DNA of 64,000 bases from Urechis unicinctus. Taxonomy: Eukaryota; Annelida; Polychaeta; Xenopneusta; Urechidae. The stretch is from assembly GCA_034190875.2 (NCBI GenBank), contig CM067357.1, positions 20,537,462 through 20,601,461 of the forward strand. Direction: 5' to 3'. The notes under the pieces were generated by a model, which saw only the letters and a list, made by a program, of their open reading frames with translations, did not search any database and had not been told where the DNA came from. A program made the position numbers and the translations under genes. Positions 23,901 to 33,562 of the stretch are shown piece by piece. Positions within the stretch are counted from its first letter, which is position 1. Each line of letters opens with the position of its first letter.

Positions 23901-26679
23901 AATAACTTTATTGGTAAATTTGGATTTTAAAATGACTAGCCCATCAAGAAAAACCTCTCCTGCCTCAGCTAGAGAATTACAATTAACTAACAGGCCCATC
24001 AAAAACATACCAAACTTATGCTTGTCCTGGTTTTTATGGAAGTTAATTTTTTTTAGATGCCGGGATGTACGTTTCATGTGATGACTTAGGCATATATGAA
24101 CTACTGTTGCACTTAACATTCGCTCATTAGCACCCCCGCTGACTATTTCCCAACCTCGGTTCAAAAAGTCCAAAACACTCTCCTTACAAAAGACATCTAA
24201 AACAGCGACTATCATGGCCATAGCAGCATCTACATTAAACAAAGAATCGGAGTGGTTTGAGGTTTGTTATGACCAAAAAGCCGTTTCTCGTCATCTTTTA
24301 AGTGAACTAGGAAATCTCTTATACGAGTTGCTCGTTGATCTGATGAAAGCATCCCTGCAACTGGTACAGTAGATTCCTTCCTAATAGGGTTTGCAAAGGA
24401 CACTTCATAGTAAAGAAATTTCTTACCGTCTGCTAAAGGTTTAGCTATACCTCCCGTTGCATCTAAGAAAACTACATCCCTCTTGCATAACTCATGCCAT
24501 ATTCTCAAACCCGTCTTAGAATAAAAATGAACATAGAAAGGATCAAGACCAATATTTTGTATGAATCCTTCTACCTTTGACTTTTTACTTCCACTAGATT
24601 TCTCTATCATATGCTTTTTCATTCTTATGATACTAATAAATAAATCCTTATCATGTCTATCCTCTTGGTTACTCTCGCTCCTTATTTTCCTTAACACTGA
24701 CTTGGTAAGCCCCATACCACTGAAATTTCCTGCCAACAGTTCTTCCCCCACTTTTTTGTCGCTGAGTAGTATTGTAAAAACTTGAAGCATTAACACAGTG
24801 CAATATTTTTTTCTTCACTTCCCTTTCTGTGCCTGATATAGGTCTAGCATGTTTCTCATAAACGCTATGTTTAAGGGTTCCCTTGTAATACACATGGACT
24901 ACTTTTTGGTCAAATGCTTTGAGAGTGGCCCTCATGGTACAATCTTCAAAAGCACATTTATATGTTTTAGTATGCAAAAGAGGACTCTTACGATTTCTTC
25001 TAGTCGCTGAACTTAATCTTAACCCTCTTTCAAATGCAAAAACACAATATTTGTTAGATTTTGCAATACCTGCAGTCATAACATGCTGCCAGCTGTTCCT
25101 TCTAATATAGGAATTGCCGTTGGTATTTTGCACTATTTCATTGTACATTTCCTCTCCTAAAGCAAAGGTTGCATGCGGCTCAATTAGTTTTGTAAAGAAT
25201 TTACCACTTACTTTGGTTCCAAGACATTGAGAAAGACATTCATCTGTCAAAATCATTGGATTTATGAGACCTCTAACAGCTTGAACACCTTCCTTACTTT
25301 GTGGAACGTCACTTTCACGGCCAATATTATCCTCTCCCTGCTTACCTTTGATAGTTTGAACTTTTAGGGATGCCTGGTCAACACTGGTGGAACTTCTGTC
25401 ACCCTCACGGGGCCAAACATATGAACACAGGGATGGTTGACTATCATCTTGATGAACTTGGATATTGTTCACCTCGCTACTATTGACAGTGTGACCACTC
25501 ATGGATGACTGGTCAACAATATCCTCACCCTCACTACGCCTTACATCGGTACACAAGGAAGGGGGATTATCCTCTGTAGGAATATTGTTCGTGTTCTCCT
25601 TTGAGTTACAAGACTCATTGAAGTTACTCATTGGGAAGTTCTGAACGACATGTTCAACTTTGCCGTCACCCGAAGGGGGATTATCCTCTGTAGGAATATT
25701 GTTCGTGTTCTCCTTTGAGTTACAAGACTCATTGAAGTTACTCATTGGGAAGTTCTGAACGACATGTTCAACTTTGCCGTCACCCGAAGGGTGATTATCT
25801 TCTTTAGGAATATGGTTCTCCTTTGAGTTACAAGACTCATTGAAGTTACTCATTGGGAAGTTCTGAACGACATGTTCAACTTTGCCGTCACCCGAAGGGG
25901 GATTATCCTCTGTAGGAATATTGTTCGTGTTCTCCTTTGAGTTACAAGACTCATTGAAGTTACTCATTGGGAAGTTCTGAACGACATGTTCAACTTTGCC
26001 GTCACCCGAAGGGGGATTATCCTCTGTAGGAATATTGTTCGTGTTCTCCTTTGAGTTACAAGACTCATTGAAGTTACTCATTGGGAAGTTCTGAACGACA
26101 TGTTCAACTTTGCCGTCACCCGAAGGGTGATTATCTTCTTTAGGAAGGGTTATTGTGGTCTAGTATTGATAATGGAGAAATACCAAAAATACAAAGCCAA
26201 AGTCGTTTTACCATGTCATTACGGTGTCTGTTCCTCAACCACACATTTATAAGTTGCTGCCGAGTCTTTCTGGTGTTGGGCCAGTTGAGATGCTGTGCAA
26301 CGAGACCCCAGACGCTTCCATCTGGCTTGTAAGATGTCAAGTTCATCTTACCATTCTTATTCTGTACAGAGTGCAAAGCGCGCATTATTTCTTTTACTGG
26401 CCTTCCTCTAGTGAACTTTTTCCCATAACGGACATGTTCTGGCTTCCCTCCACCTGTACACTGTATTCATATTATATGTTTAAAAATACTGAAGACTGCG
26501 AAAAAGCGAGCACTAAATACGACATACTACTTTGTCGTGGTAAGGAAACGCACAAGTTGGTATATATATTGCGAAGTCTCCAAACGCGAGTTCAACGCTG
26601 TAAAAATACACAAATTTGTTGTCCAGATTTAGAATCAAAATAAATTTATTTCATAGTTCGGTTGAATCAACACTCACCA
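20381..26679 (-). CDS. giant fusion protein: zinc-finger MULE-like transposase + USP + degenerate USP + Ulp1 protease
   Basis: Reading leftward, one frame can be followed from the start region to the stop at 20381, through three predicted introns (26461-26677 or similar, 26160-26211, 22578-22669 and 22325-22457 being the candidates, the first least certain) and seven single-base frame changes. It would encode about 1,900 residues. Domain order: N-terminal RYGKKFTRGRPVKE region; 38-residue repeats; CAFEDC...HSVYEKH zinc finger; transposase D in FLDATGG, D in VDAAMAM, C-x2-H; USP Cys box NIGNSCWLNS to His box DSGHYTAS; a second USP-like unit without catalytic residues; Ulp1 with LHW, CDSY, Q and CGPYVC. 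Plant Kaonashi MULEs also carry ULP domains, but an added USP is not something I know from described elements. The frame changes sit mainly at A or T runs, so sequence error is as likely as decay. Single-gene status is inference; the reading could also be two or three genes. Confidence 0.65.
20936..21898 (-). CDS. transposon gene: second, degenerate USP-like domain
   Basis: This part repeats the second half of a USP without its catalytic residues. SSCPGCIKN stands where the first zinc half-site would be, NSCNC where the second would, then SLPSTLVVRLNSNLNK (compare LPPTLVIILNRF in the first USP), a hydrophobic strand YHVVAFFF, FQMDNQGVSRQLSS (compare LCNDNIISTQLMT) and AIIFMNKN (compare YVLVYEKK). 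No Cys box and no GHY is present. It may be a pseudo-protease scaffold arising from duplication of the first USP. Frame changes fall between 21709 and 21818 and at the A12 run 21253-21264. The relation to USP is by pattern alignment only and needs a profile search. Confidence 0.45.
21899..23064 (-). CDS. transposon gene: ubiquitin-specific protease (USP/C19) domain
   Basis: Cleaves ubiquitin from proteins if active. Visible in order: Cys box GINNIGNSCWLNSTIQAF (nucleophile codon 23043-23045); QVDAQEFFMEYMSREMTRL, the usual QDAxEF block; YKRECQRC and later CSKC, the paired zinc-ribbon half-sites; LPPTLVIILNRFVF; YQLLSYIDHWGDSPDSGHYT with the catalytic His (22040-22042); LCNDNIIS; and YVLVYEKK, the usual closing strand. 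Two introns fit (22578-22669 and 22325-22457), each joining phase 0 ends. One-base changes at A7 22840-22846 and T7 21929-21935 break the frame; removing one base in each restores the expected sequence. At about 380 residues it has the family's normal length, so it is a complete domain. Confidence 0.75.
22325..22457 (-). other. predicted 133-nt intron in the USP domain
   Basis: Donor CAG|GTTAGT and acceptor TTATTAG|GAC. The join gives VPQESPAGYYRSIQ then DLLNEHQEPRPM and CSKC, in phase, matching the usual USP spacing between half-sites. Confidence 0.65.
22578..22669 (-). other. predicted 92-nt intron in the USP domain
   Basis: Donor GTAAAT after TRLKYLIM and acceptor GGTAACAG before IDYKREC, both phase 0, which removes an in-frame TAA. 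A stronger polypyrimidine acceptor (TTTTTACAG, near 22598) exists but would put the zinc half-site out of frame or leave the TAA in. Confidence 0.45.
23065..24796 (-). CDS. transposon gene: MULE-like DDE transposase core
   Basis: LTKSVLRKIRSE opens the core. The first acidic block is DVVFLDATGGIAKPL (Asp at 24461-24463) followed by FLYYEVSFANP and VPVAGMLSSDQ, the beta-strand pattern of MULE transposases. After a one-base frame change at about 24237-24243 comes NVDAAMAMIVAVLDVF (Asp at 24228-24230) and then HICLSHHMKR, a C-x2-H typical of MULE between D2 and E. A later block, LWLPTFPLWSNLLLGD and TSAQEERFDYLK (23412-23417 the Glu codons), may hold the third acidic residue. The remainder (SPRKKRLPKESSKL and on) is a basic linker into the USP. 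Assignment rests on motif order; which Glu is catalytic is inference. Confidence 0.65.
24776..25560 (-). CDS. transposon gene: linker and WRKY/FLYWCH-like zinc finger
   Basis: After the repeats come about 100 disordered residues, then GLINPMILTDECLSQCLG, GKFFTKLIEPHATFALG, YIRRNSWQHVMTAG and a C-x4-C ... H-x5-H motif: YKCAFEDCTMRATLK, VVHVYYKGTLKHSVYEKH. MULE transposases typically carry a FLYWCH or WRKY-GCM1 zinc finger of this spacing ahead of the catalytic core, and the basic stretch RPISGTEREVKKKI that follows also fits. The frame shifts by one base between 24752 and 24780, at either a five-base or a six-base A/T run, into the catalytic part. Confidence 0.6.
25559..26150 (-). repeat. five tandem 114-bp units coding a 38-residue repeat
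   Basis: The unit encodes MSNFNESCNSKENTNNIP, then TEDNPPSGDGKVEHVVQNFP. Units start near 25559, 25672, 25786, 25891 and 26005, with a partial sixth to 26150. The third unit lacks nine bases (three residues), keeping frame, which suggests the repeat is translated. Acidic, polar and Pro/Ser-rich, it is probably a disordered linker between the N-terminal region and the zinc finger. Confidence 0.95.
26160..26211 (-). other. predicted 52-nt intron
   Basis: Donor GTAAAACG and acceptor AATACTAG. Removing exactly these 52 bases joins RNDM (phase 0) to TTITLPKEDN, which runs straight into the 38-residue repeats. Without splicing both frames meet stops here, and the acceptor AG is itself part of the upstream TAG stop. 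Confidence 0.6.
26212..26460 (-). CDS. transposon gene, N-terminal exon
   Basis: Open for 83 codons from a plausible acceptor (AATACAG, 26461-26467) to a GTAAAA donor at 26211. It encodes GKPEHVRYGKKFTRGRP, then SYKPDGSVWGLVAQHLNW and RKTRQQLINVWLRNRHRN. The basic start and the Trp/Leu-spaced helical block look like a small DNA-binding or helix-turn-helix unit, as found ahead of transposase zinc fingers. I do not recognise the family. The true start codon is unclear: the first ATG in frame within this exon is at 26385, while an upstream candidate exon ends ATG|GTGAGT at 26678. Confidence 0.5.
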
Positions 26680-26734
26680 TCAAATCTTCTTTCGCTGAAT
26701 AATTAGATTGGCCTCCTCCTCGGAATTTCTTGAC

Positions 26735-27205
26735 CCTACCCTGACCTGCACCTTACCACGGGACTGCACCTTACCACGGGACTGCACCTTACCACGGGAC
26801 TGCACCCCACCACGGGACTGCACCTTGCCACGGGAATGCACCCCACCATGGGACTGCACCCCACCACGGGACTGCACCCCACCACGGGACTGCACCCCAC
26901 CACGGGACTGCACCCCACCGCGGGACTGCACCCCACCGCGGGACTGCACCCCAGCAGGGGACTGCACCCCACCACGGGACCGTACCCCAGCAGGGGACTG
27001 CACACCAGCAGGGCCAACAGGGGAGTGAACCCCAGCAGGGGACTGCACCCCACCACGGGACCGTACCCCGGCAGTGGACTGCACCCTAGTAGGGGACTGC
27101 ACCCCAGCAGAGGACTGCACCCCAGCAGGGGACTGCACACAAGCAGGGGACTGATCCCCAGCAGGGGTTCGTACCCCACCACGGGACTCAACCCCATCAC
27201 GGGGT
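26735..27205 (-). repeat. 18-bp minisatellite at the 5' end of the transposon gene
   Basis: About 25 copies of GGGACTGCACCCCACCAC and close variants. Because the unit is a multiple of three and nearly stop-free, several frames on both strands stay open (minus-strand GGVQSR repeats; plus-strand DCTPPR repeats). The minus-strand frame 26680-27225 stops two bases before a strong GTGAGT donor at 26677, so the array may be the 5' leader or first exon of the gene. GC-rich against an AT-rich background. Confidence 0.9.
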
Positions 27206-27254
27206 ACCCCTGAACTAGCACCCAATTCCGAGCGACCGTCACTGATCGAGCACT

Positions 27255-30200
27255 CACTTTGGGGGTTTCCCTCTCAGTTTTTGTGTTACAGGGGGTTCAA
27301 AGTGAGTTTTTTGGCTTTGCGGGACCTCAATACACATTACTTCCACTAAATGGTTCTAGATAGTTATAACGCCGATGGGGGTATACTGGATACAGTTTAG
27401 GGTAGCCTAGTGGGTGTATAGTAGCAGACCATAGTTACTTTGGGGGTTTCCCTCCCAGTTTTTGTGTTACAGGGGGTTGAAAGTGAGATTTTGGACCCTA
27501 TGTTAACTCAATACACATAGCTTCCACTAAATGGTTCTAGATAGTTATAACGCCGATGGGGGTATACTGGATACAGTTTTGGGTAGCCTAGTTGGTGTAT
27601 AGTGGCAGACCATAGTTACTTTGGGGGTTTCCCTCCCAGTTTTTGTGTTACAGGGGGTTCAAAGTGAGATTTTTGACTTCGCGGGACCTAAATATACATA
27701 GCTTCCACTAAATGGTTCTAGATAGTTATAACGCCGATGGGGGTATACTGGATACAGTTTTGGGTAGCCTAGTGGGAGTATAGTAACAGACCATAGTTAC
27801 TTTGGGGGTTTCCCTCCCAGTTTTTGTGTTACAGGGTGTTGAAAGTGAGATTTTGGACCCTATGTTAACTCAATACACATAGCTTCCACTAAATGGTTCT
27901 AGATAGTTATAACGCCGATGGGGGTATACTGGATACAGTTTTGGGTAGCCTAGTGGGTGTATAGTAGCAGACTATAGTTACTTTGGGGGTTTCCCTCTCA
28001 GTTTTTGTGTTACAGGGGGTTCAAAGTGAGTTTTTTGGCTTTGCGGGACCTGAATATACATAGCTTCCACTAAATGGTTCTAGATAGTTATAACGCCGAT
28101 GGGGGTATACTGGATACAGTTTTGGGTAGCCTAGTGGGAGTATAGTAGCAGACCATAGTTACTTTGGGGGTTTCCCTCCCAGTTTTTGTGTTACAGGGGG
28201 TTGAAAGTGAGATTTTTGGCTTTGCGGGACCTGAATATACATAGCTTCCACTAAATGGTTCTAGATAGTTATAACGCCGATGGGGGTATACTGGATACAG
28301 TTTTGGGTAGCCTAGTGGGTGTATAGTAGCAGACTATAGTTACTTTGGGGGTTTCCCTCCCAGTTTTTGTGTTACAGGGGGTTCAAAGTGAGATTTTTGG
28401 CTTTGCGGGACCTGAATATACATAGCTTCCACTAAATGGTTCTAGATAGTTATAACGCCGATGGGGGTATACTGGATACAGTTTTGGGTAGCCTAGTTGG
28501 GTGTATAGTGGCAGACCATAGTTACTTTGGGGGTTTCCCTCCCAGTTTTTTGTGTTACAGGGGTTCAAAGTGAGATTTTTGACTTTGCGGGACCTAACTC
28601 ATATACATAGCTTCCACTAAATGGTTCTAGATAGTTATAACGCCGATGGGGGTATACTGGATACAGTTTTGGGTAGCCTAGTGGGTGTATAGTCGCAAAC
28701 CATAGTTACTTTGGGGGTTTCCCTCCCAGTTTTTGTGTTACAGGGGGTTGAAAGTGAGATTTTTGGCTTTGCGGGACCCTCAATATACATAGCTTCCACT
28801 AAATGGTTCTAGATAGTTATAACGCCGATGGGGGTATACTGGATACAGTTTTGGGTAGCCTAGTGGGTGTATAGTAGCAGACCATAGTTACTTTGGGGGT
28901 TTCCCTCCCAGTTTTTGTGTTACAGGGGGTTGAAAGTGAGATTTTGGACCCTATGCGGGAACTCAATATACATAGCTTCCACTAAATGGTTCTAGATAGT
29001 TATAACGCCGATGGGGGTATACTGGATACAGTTTTGGGTAGCCTAGTGGGTGTATAGTAGCAGACCATAGTTATTTTGGGGGTTTCCCTCCCAGTTTTTT
29101 GTGTTACAGGGGGTTGAAAGTGAGATTTTTGGCTTTGCGGGACCTCAATACACATACTTCCACTAAATGGTTCTAGATAGTTATAACGCCGATGGGGGTA
29201 TACTGGATACAGTTTTGGGTAGCCTAGTGGGTGTATAGTAGCAGACCATAGTTACTTTGGGGGTTTCCCTCCCAGTTTTTGTGTTACACAGGGTGTTGAA
29301 AGTGAGATTTTGGACCCTGCGGGAACTCAATACACATAGCTTCCACTAAATGGTTCTAGATAGTTATAACGCCGATGGGGGTATACTGGATACAGTTTTG
29401 GGTAGCCTAGTGGGTGTATAGTAGCAGACTATAGTTACTTGGGGGTTTCCCTCCCAGTTTTTTGTGTTACAGGGGGTTCAAAGTGAGATTTTTTTGCTTT
29501 TGCGGGACCTCAATATACATAGCTTCCACTAAATGGTTCTAGATAGTTATAACGCCGATGGGGGTATACTGGATACAGTTTTGGGTAGCCTAGTGGGTGT
29601 ATAGTAGCAGACCATAGTTACTTTGGGGGTTTCCCTCCCAGTTTTTGTGTTACAGGGGGTTCAAAGTGAGATTTTTTGGCTTTGCGGGACCTTAACTCAA
29701 TACATAGCTTCCACTAAATGGTTCTAGATAGTTATAACGCCGATGGGGGTATACTGGATACAGTTTTGGGTAGCCTAGTGGGGGTGTATAGTAGCAGACC
29801 ATAGTTACTTTGGGGTTTCCCTCCCAGTTTTTTGTGTTACAGGGGGTTGAAAGTGAGATTTTGGCTTTGCGGGACCTCAATATACATAGCTTCCACTAAA
29901 TGGTTTCTAGATAGTTATAACGCCGATGGGGGTATACTGGATACAGTTTTGGGTAGCCTAGTGGGTGTATAGTGGCAGACTATAGTTACTTTGGGGGTTT
30001 CCCTCCCAGTTTTTGTGGGGTTCAAAGTGAGATTTTTGGCTTTGGGGACCTGAATATACATAGCTTCCACTAAATGGTTCTAGATAGTTATAACGCCGAT
30101 GGGGGTATATACTGGATACAGTTTTGGGTAGCCTAGTGGGGTATAGTAGCAGACCATAGTTACTTTTGGGGGTTTCCCTCCCAGTTTTTTGTGTTACAGG

Positions 30201-33200
30201 GGTTCAAAGTGAGATTTTTGGCTTTGCGGGACTGAATATACATAGCTTCACTAAATGGTTCTAGATAGTTATAACGCCGATGGGGGTATACTGGATACAG
30301 TTTTGGGTAGCCTAGTTGGTGTGTATAGTAGCAGACTATAGTTACTTTGGGGGTTTCCCTCCCAGTTTTTGTGTTTACAGGGGTTCAAAGTGAGATTTTT
30401 GGCTTTGCGGGACCTCAATATACATAGCTTCCACTAAATGGTTCTAGATAGTTATAACGCCGATGGGGGTATACTGGATACAGTTTTGGGTAGCCTAGTT
30501 GGTGTATAGTAGCAGACCATAGTTACTTTTGGGGTTTCCCTCCAGTTTTTGTGTTACAGGGGGTTGAAAGTGAGATTTTTGACTTTGCGGGACTCAATAC
30601 ACATAGCTTCCACTAAATGGTTCTAGATAGTTATAACGCCGATGGGGGTATACTGGATACAGTTTTGGGTAGCCTAGTGGGTGTATAGTAGCAGACTATA
30701 GTTACTTTGGGGGTTTCCCTCCCAGTTTTTGTGTTACAGGGGGTTGAAAGTGAGATTTTTGGCTTGCGGGACCTCAATACACATTACTTCCACTAAATGG
30801 TTCTAGATAGTTTATAACGCCGATGGGGGTATACTGGATACAGTTTTGGGTAGCCTAGTGGGTGTATAGTAGCAGACCATAGTTACTTTGGGGGTTTCCC
30901 TCCCAGTTTTTTGTGTACAGGGGGTGAAAGTGAGATTTTGCGGGACCCTATGTTAACTCAATACACATAGCTTCCACTAAATGGTTCTAGATAGTTATAA
31001 CGCCGATGGGGGTATACTGGATACAGTTTTGGGTAGCCTAGTGGGTGTATAGTAGCAGACCATAGTTACTTTGGGGGTTTCCCTCCCAGTTTTTGTGTTA
31101 CAGGGGTTGAAAGTGAGATTTTGGACCCTATTGCGGGACTCAATACACATAGCTACTTCCACTAAATGGTTCTAGATAGTTATAACGCCGATGGGGGTAT
31201 ACTGGATACAGTTTTGGGTAGCCTAGTGGGTGTATAGTAGCAGACCATAGTTACTTTGGGGGTTTCCCTCCCAGTTTTTTGTGTTACAGGGGTTCAAAGT
31301 GAGAGATTTTTTGACTTTGCGGGACCTAAATACACATAGCTTCCACTAAATGGTTCTAGATAGTTATAACGCCGATGGGGGGTATACTGGATACAGTTTT
31401 TGGGTAGCCTAGTGGGTATATAGTAGCAGACCATAGTTACTTTGGGGGTTCCCCTCCCAGTTTTTGTGTTACAGCTTGTTCAAAGTGAGATTTTTGACTT
31501 TGCGGGACCTCAATACACATAGCTTCCACTAAATGGTTCTAGATAGTTATAACGCCGATGGGGGTATACTGGATACAGTTTTGGGTAGCCTGATGGGTTT
31601 ATAGAAGCTGATCATAGTTACTTTGGGGGTTTCCCTCCCAGTTTTTGTGTTACAGGGGGTTCAAAGTGAGATTTTTGGCTTTGCGGGACCTCAATATACA
31701 TAGCTTCCACTAAATGGTTCTAGATAGTTATAACGCCGATGGGGGTATACTGGATACAGTTTTGGGTAGCCTAGTGGGTGTATAGTGCAGACCATAGTTA
31801 CTTTGGGGGTTTCCCTCCCAGTTTTTGTGTTACAGGGGGTTCAAAGTGAGATTTTTGACTTTGCGGGACCTAAATATACATAGCTTCCACTAAATGGTTC
31901 TAGATAGTTATAACGCCGATGGGGGTATACTGGATACAGTTTTGGGTAGCCTAGTTGGGTGTATAGTGGCAGACTATAGTTACTTTGGGGGTTTCCCTCC
32001 CAGTTTTTGTGTTACAGGGGGTTCAAAGTGAGATTTTTGGCTTTGCGGGACCTGAATATACATAGCTTCCACTAAATGGTTCTAGATAGTTATAACGCCG
32101 ATGGGGGTATACTGGATACAGTTTTGGGTAGCCTAGTGGGTGTATAGTAGCAGACCATAGTTACTTTTGGGGGTTTCCCTCCCAGTTTTTTGTGTTACAG
32201 GGGTTCAAAGTGAGATTTTTGGCTTTGCGGGACCTAAATATACATAGCTTCCACTAAATGGTTCTAGATAGTTATAACGCCGATGGGGGTATACTGGATA
32301 CAGTTTTGGGTAGCCTAGTGGGTGTATAGTAGCAGACCATAGTTACTTTTGGGGGTTTCCCTCCCAGTTTTTGTGTTTACAGCGGGTTCAAAGTGAGATT
32401 TTTGGCTTTGCGGGACCTGAATATACATAGCTTCCACTAAATGGTTCTAGATAGTTATAACGCCGATGGGGGTATACTGGATACAGTTTTGGGTAGCCTA
32501 GTTGGTGCCGATGGCAGACTATAGTTACTTTGGGGATTCCCTCCCAGTTTTTGGGTAGCCTAGTGGGTGTATAGTACAGACTTATAGTTACTTTGGGGGG
32601 GTTTCCCTCCCAGTTTTTGTGTTACAGGGTGTTGAAAGTGAGTTTTTTGTGACCCTATGTTAACTCAATACAATACATTACTTCCACTAAATGGTTCTAG
32701 ATAGTTATAACGCCGATGGGGGTATACTGGATACAGTTTTGGGTAGCCTAGTGGGTGTATAGTAGCAGACCATAGTTACTTTGGGGGTTTCCCTCCCAGT
32801 TTTTGTGTTACAGGGTGTTGAAAGTGAGATTTTTGGACTTTATGTTAACTAAATACACATTACTTCCACTAAATGGTTCTAGATAGTTATAACGCCGATG
32901 GGGGTATACTGGATACAGTTTTGGGTAGCCTAGTGGGTGTATAGTAGCAGACCATAGTTACTTTGGGGGTTTCCCTCCCAGTTTTTGTGTTACAGGGGGT
33001 TGAAAGTGAGATTTTTGGCTTTATGGGAACTCAATACACATTACTTCCACTAAATGGTTCTAGATAGTTATAACGCCGATGGGGATATACTGGATACAGT
33101 TTTGGGTAGCCTAGTGGGTGTATAGTGGCTGACCATAGTTACTTTGGGGGTTTCCCTCCCAGTTATTGTGTTTCCTAGGGCCAAATATGTGATTTGGGAC

Positions 33201-33235
33201 CCAATGTTAACTCAATATTCATAGTATGTATATTG
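27255..33235 (-). repeat. right satellite arm, about 32 copies of the ~181-bp monomer, inverted relative to the left arm
   Basis: The same monomer as 16905-20072 on the opposite strand: CTAGATAGTTATAACGCCGA recurs at 27356, 27537, 27718, 27899, 28080 and so on at 181-bp steps to 33063. Both joining variants of the left arm occur here too (GGACCCTATGTTAAC and GGCTTTGCGGGACC). A scrambled short unit lies near 32500-32590. The outermost unit (33050-33235) is the most diverged, mirroring the left arm. Confidence 0.98.
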
Positions 33236-33479
33236 ATTTACAAAAGTTCACTTGAAGTGGATCATGGTTCCCGATTATGTTTGATTATAGTTGTTTATTT
33301 ATGATTGAAAGGAAATAAACTATTTCTACTTGTCTATAGTCGTTCATTCTGTTTAAAGATGCTTTGAATCCTTATATTCCGTTGCAGCCGATCAATCAGC
33401 TGATCTGTGTTTACATGCTAAAATTCGGCGTAAGCTATTTGCCGCTCATCTGTGCCAGGAATAGGTTGTCCCGTCGGGC

Positions 33480-33513
33480 TCTTATTTGGTTCTACTATTT
33501 TGCGCCAGCTTCA
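33480..33513 (-). repeat. putative right terminal inverted repeat (34 bp)
   Basis: Reverse complement of 16196-16229 with two mismatches. Confidence 0.6.
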
Positions 33514-33518
33514 CACTG

Positions 33519-33562
33519 GTGGTTGTAAATCGTGGTTCATACGCGGAATCTGCTACGCACTA
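33519..33562 (-). repeat. 44-bp dispersed motif, copy 2
   Basis: Read on the minus strand it matches 6569-6612 at 40 of 44 positions (TAGTGCGTAGC.GATTCCGC ... TACAACCAC). It sits five bases outside the putative right terminal repeat. Confidence 0.75.

Larger units (their letters stand above)
16196..33513. mobile_element. 17.3-kb foldback-type MULE-like transposon with inverted satellite arms and a USP/Ulp1-bearing transposase gene
   Basis: Its elements, from outside inward, are a 34-bp inverted match with two mismatches (16196-16229 and 33480-33513), about 0.7 kb (left) and 0.25 kb (right) of unique-looking flank, two arrays of the same ~181-bp monomer in opposite orientation (16905-20072 and 27255-33235), and a 7-kb core with one minus-strand gene. 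Long inverted ends built from tandem repeats around a transposase gene are the hallmark of foldback elements such as Drosophila FB-NOF, whose NOF protein is MULE-related. No target-site duplication is evident at the 34-bp ends, so the true outer boundary could instead be the array edges (about 16.9 and 33.24 kb). Low divergence between core and arms suggests fairly recent activity. Confidence 0.7.

Noticed and set aside
26708-27213. Plus-strand frames of 106-125 codons rich in Pro, Arg, Thr and Gly
   Set aside because: Shadow frames of the 18-bp minisatellite; the only neighbouring gene runs on the minus strand.
28383-29880. Minus-strand frames of 61-62 codons inside the right arm
   Set aside because: They are translations of the satellite monomer. 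Most monomers break the frame by one-base length changes, so there is no sign of coding selection.
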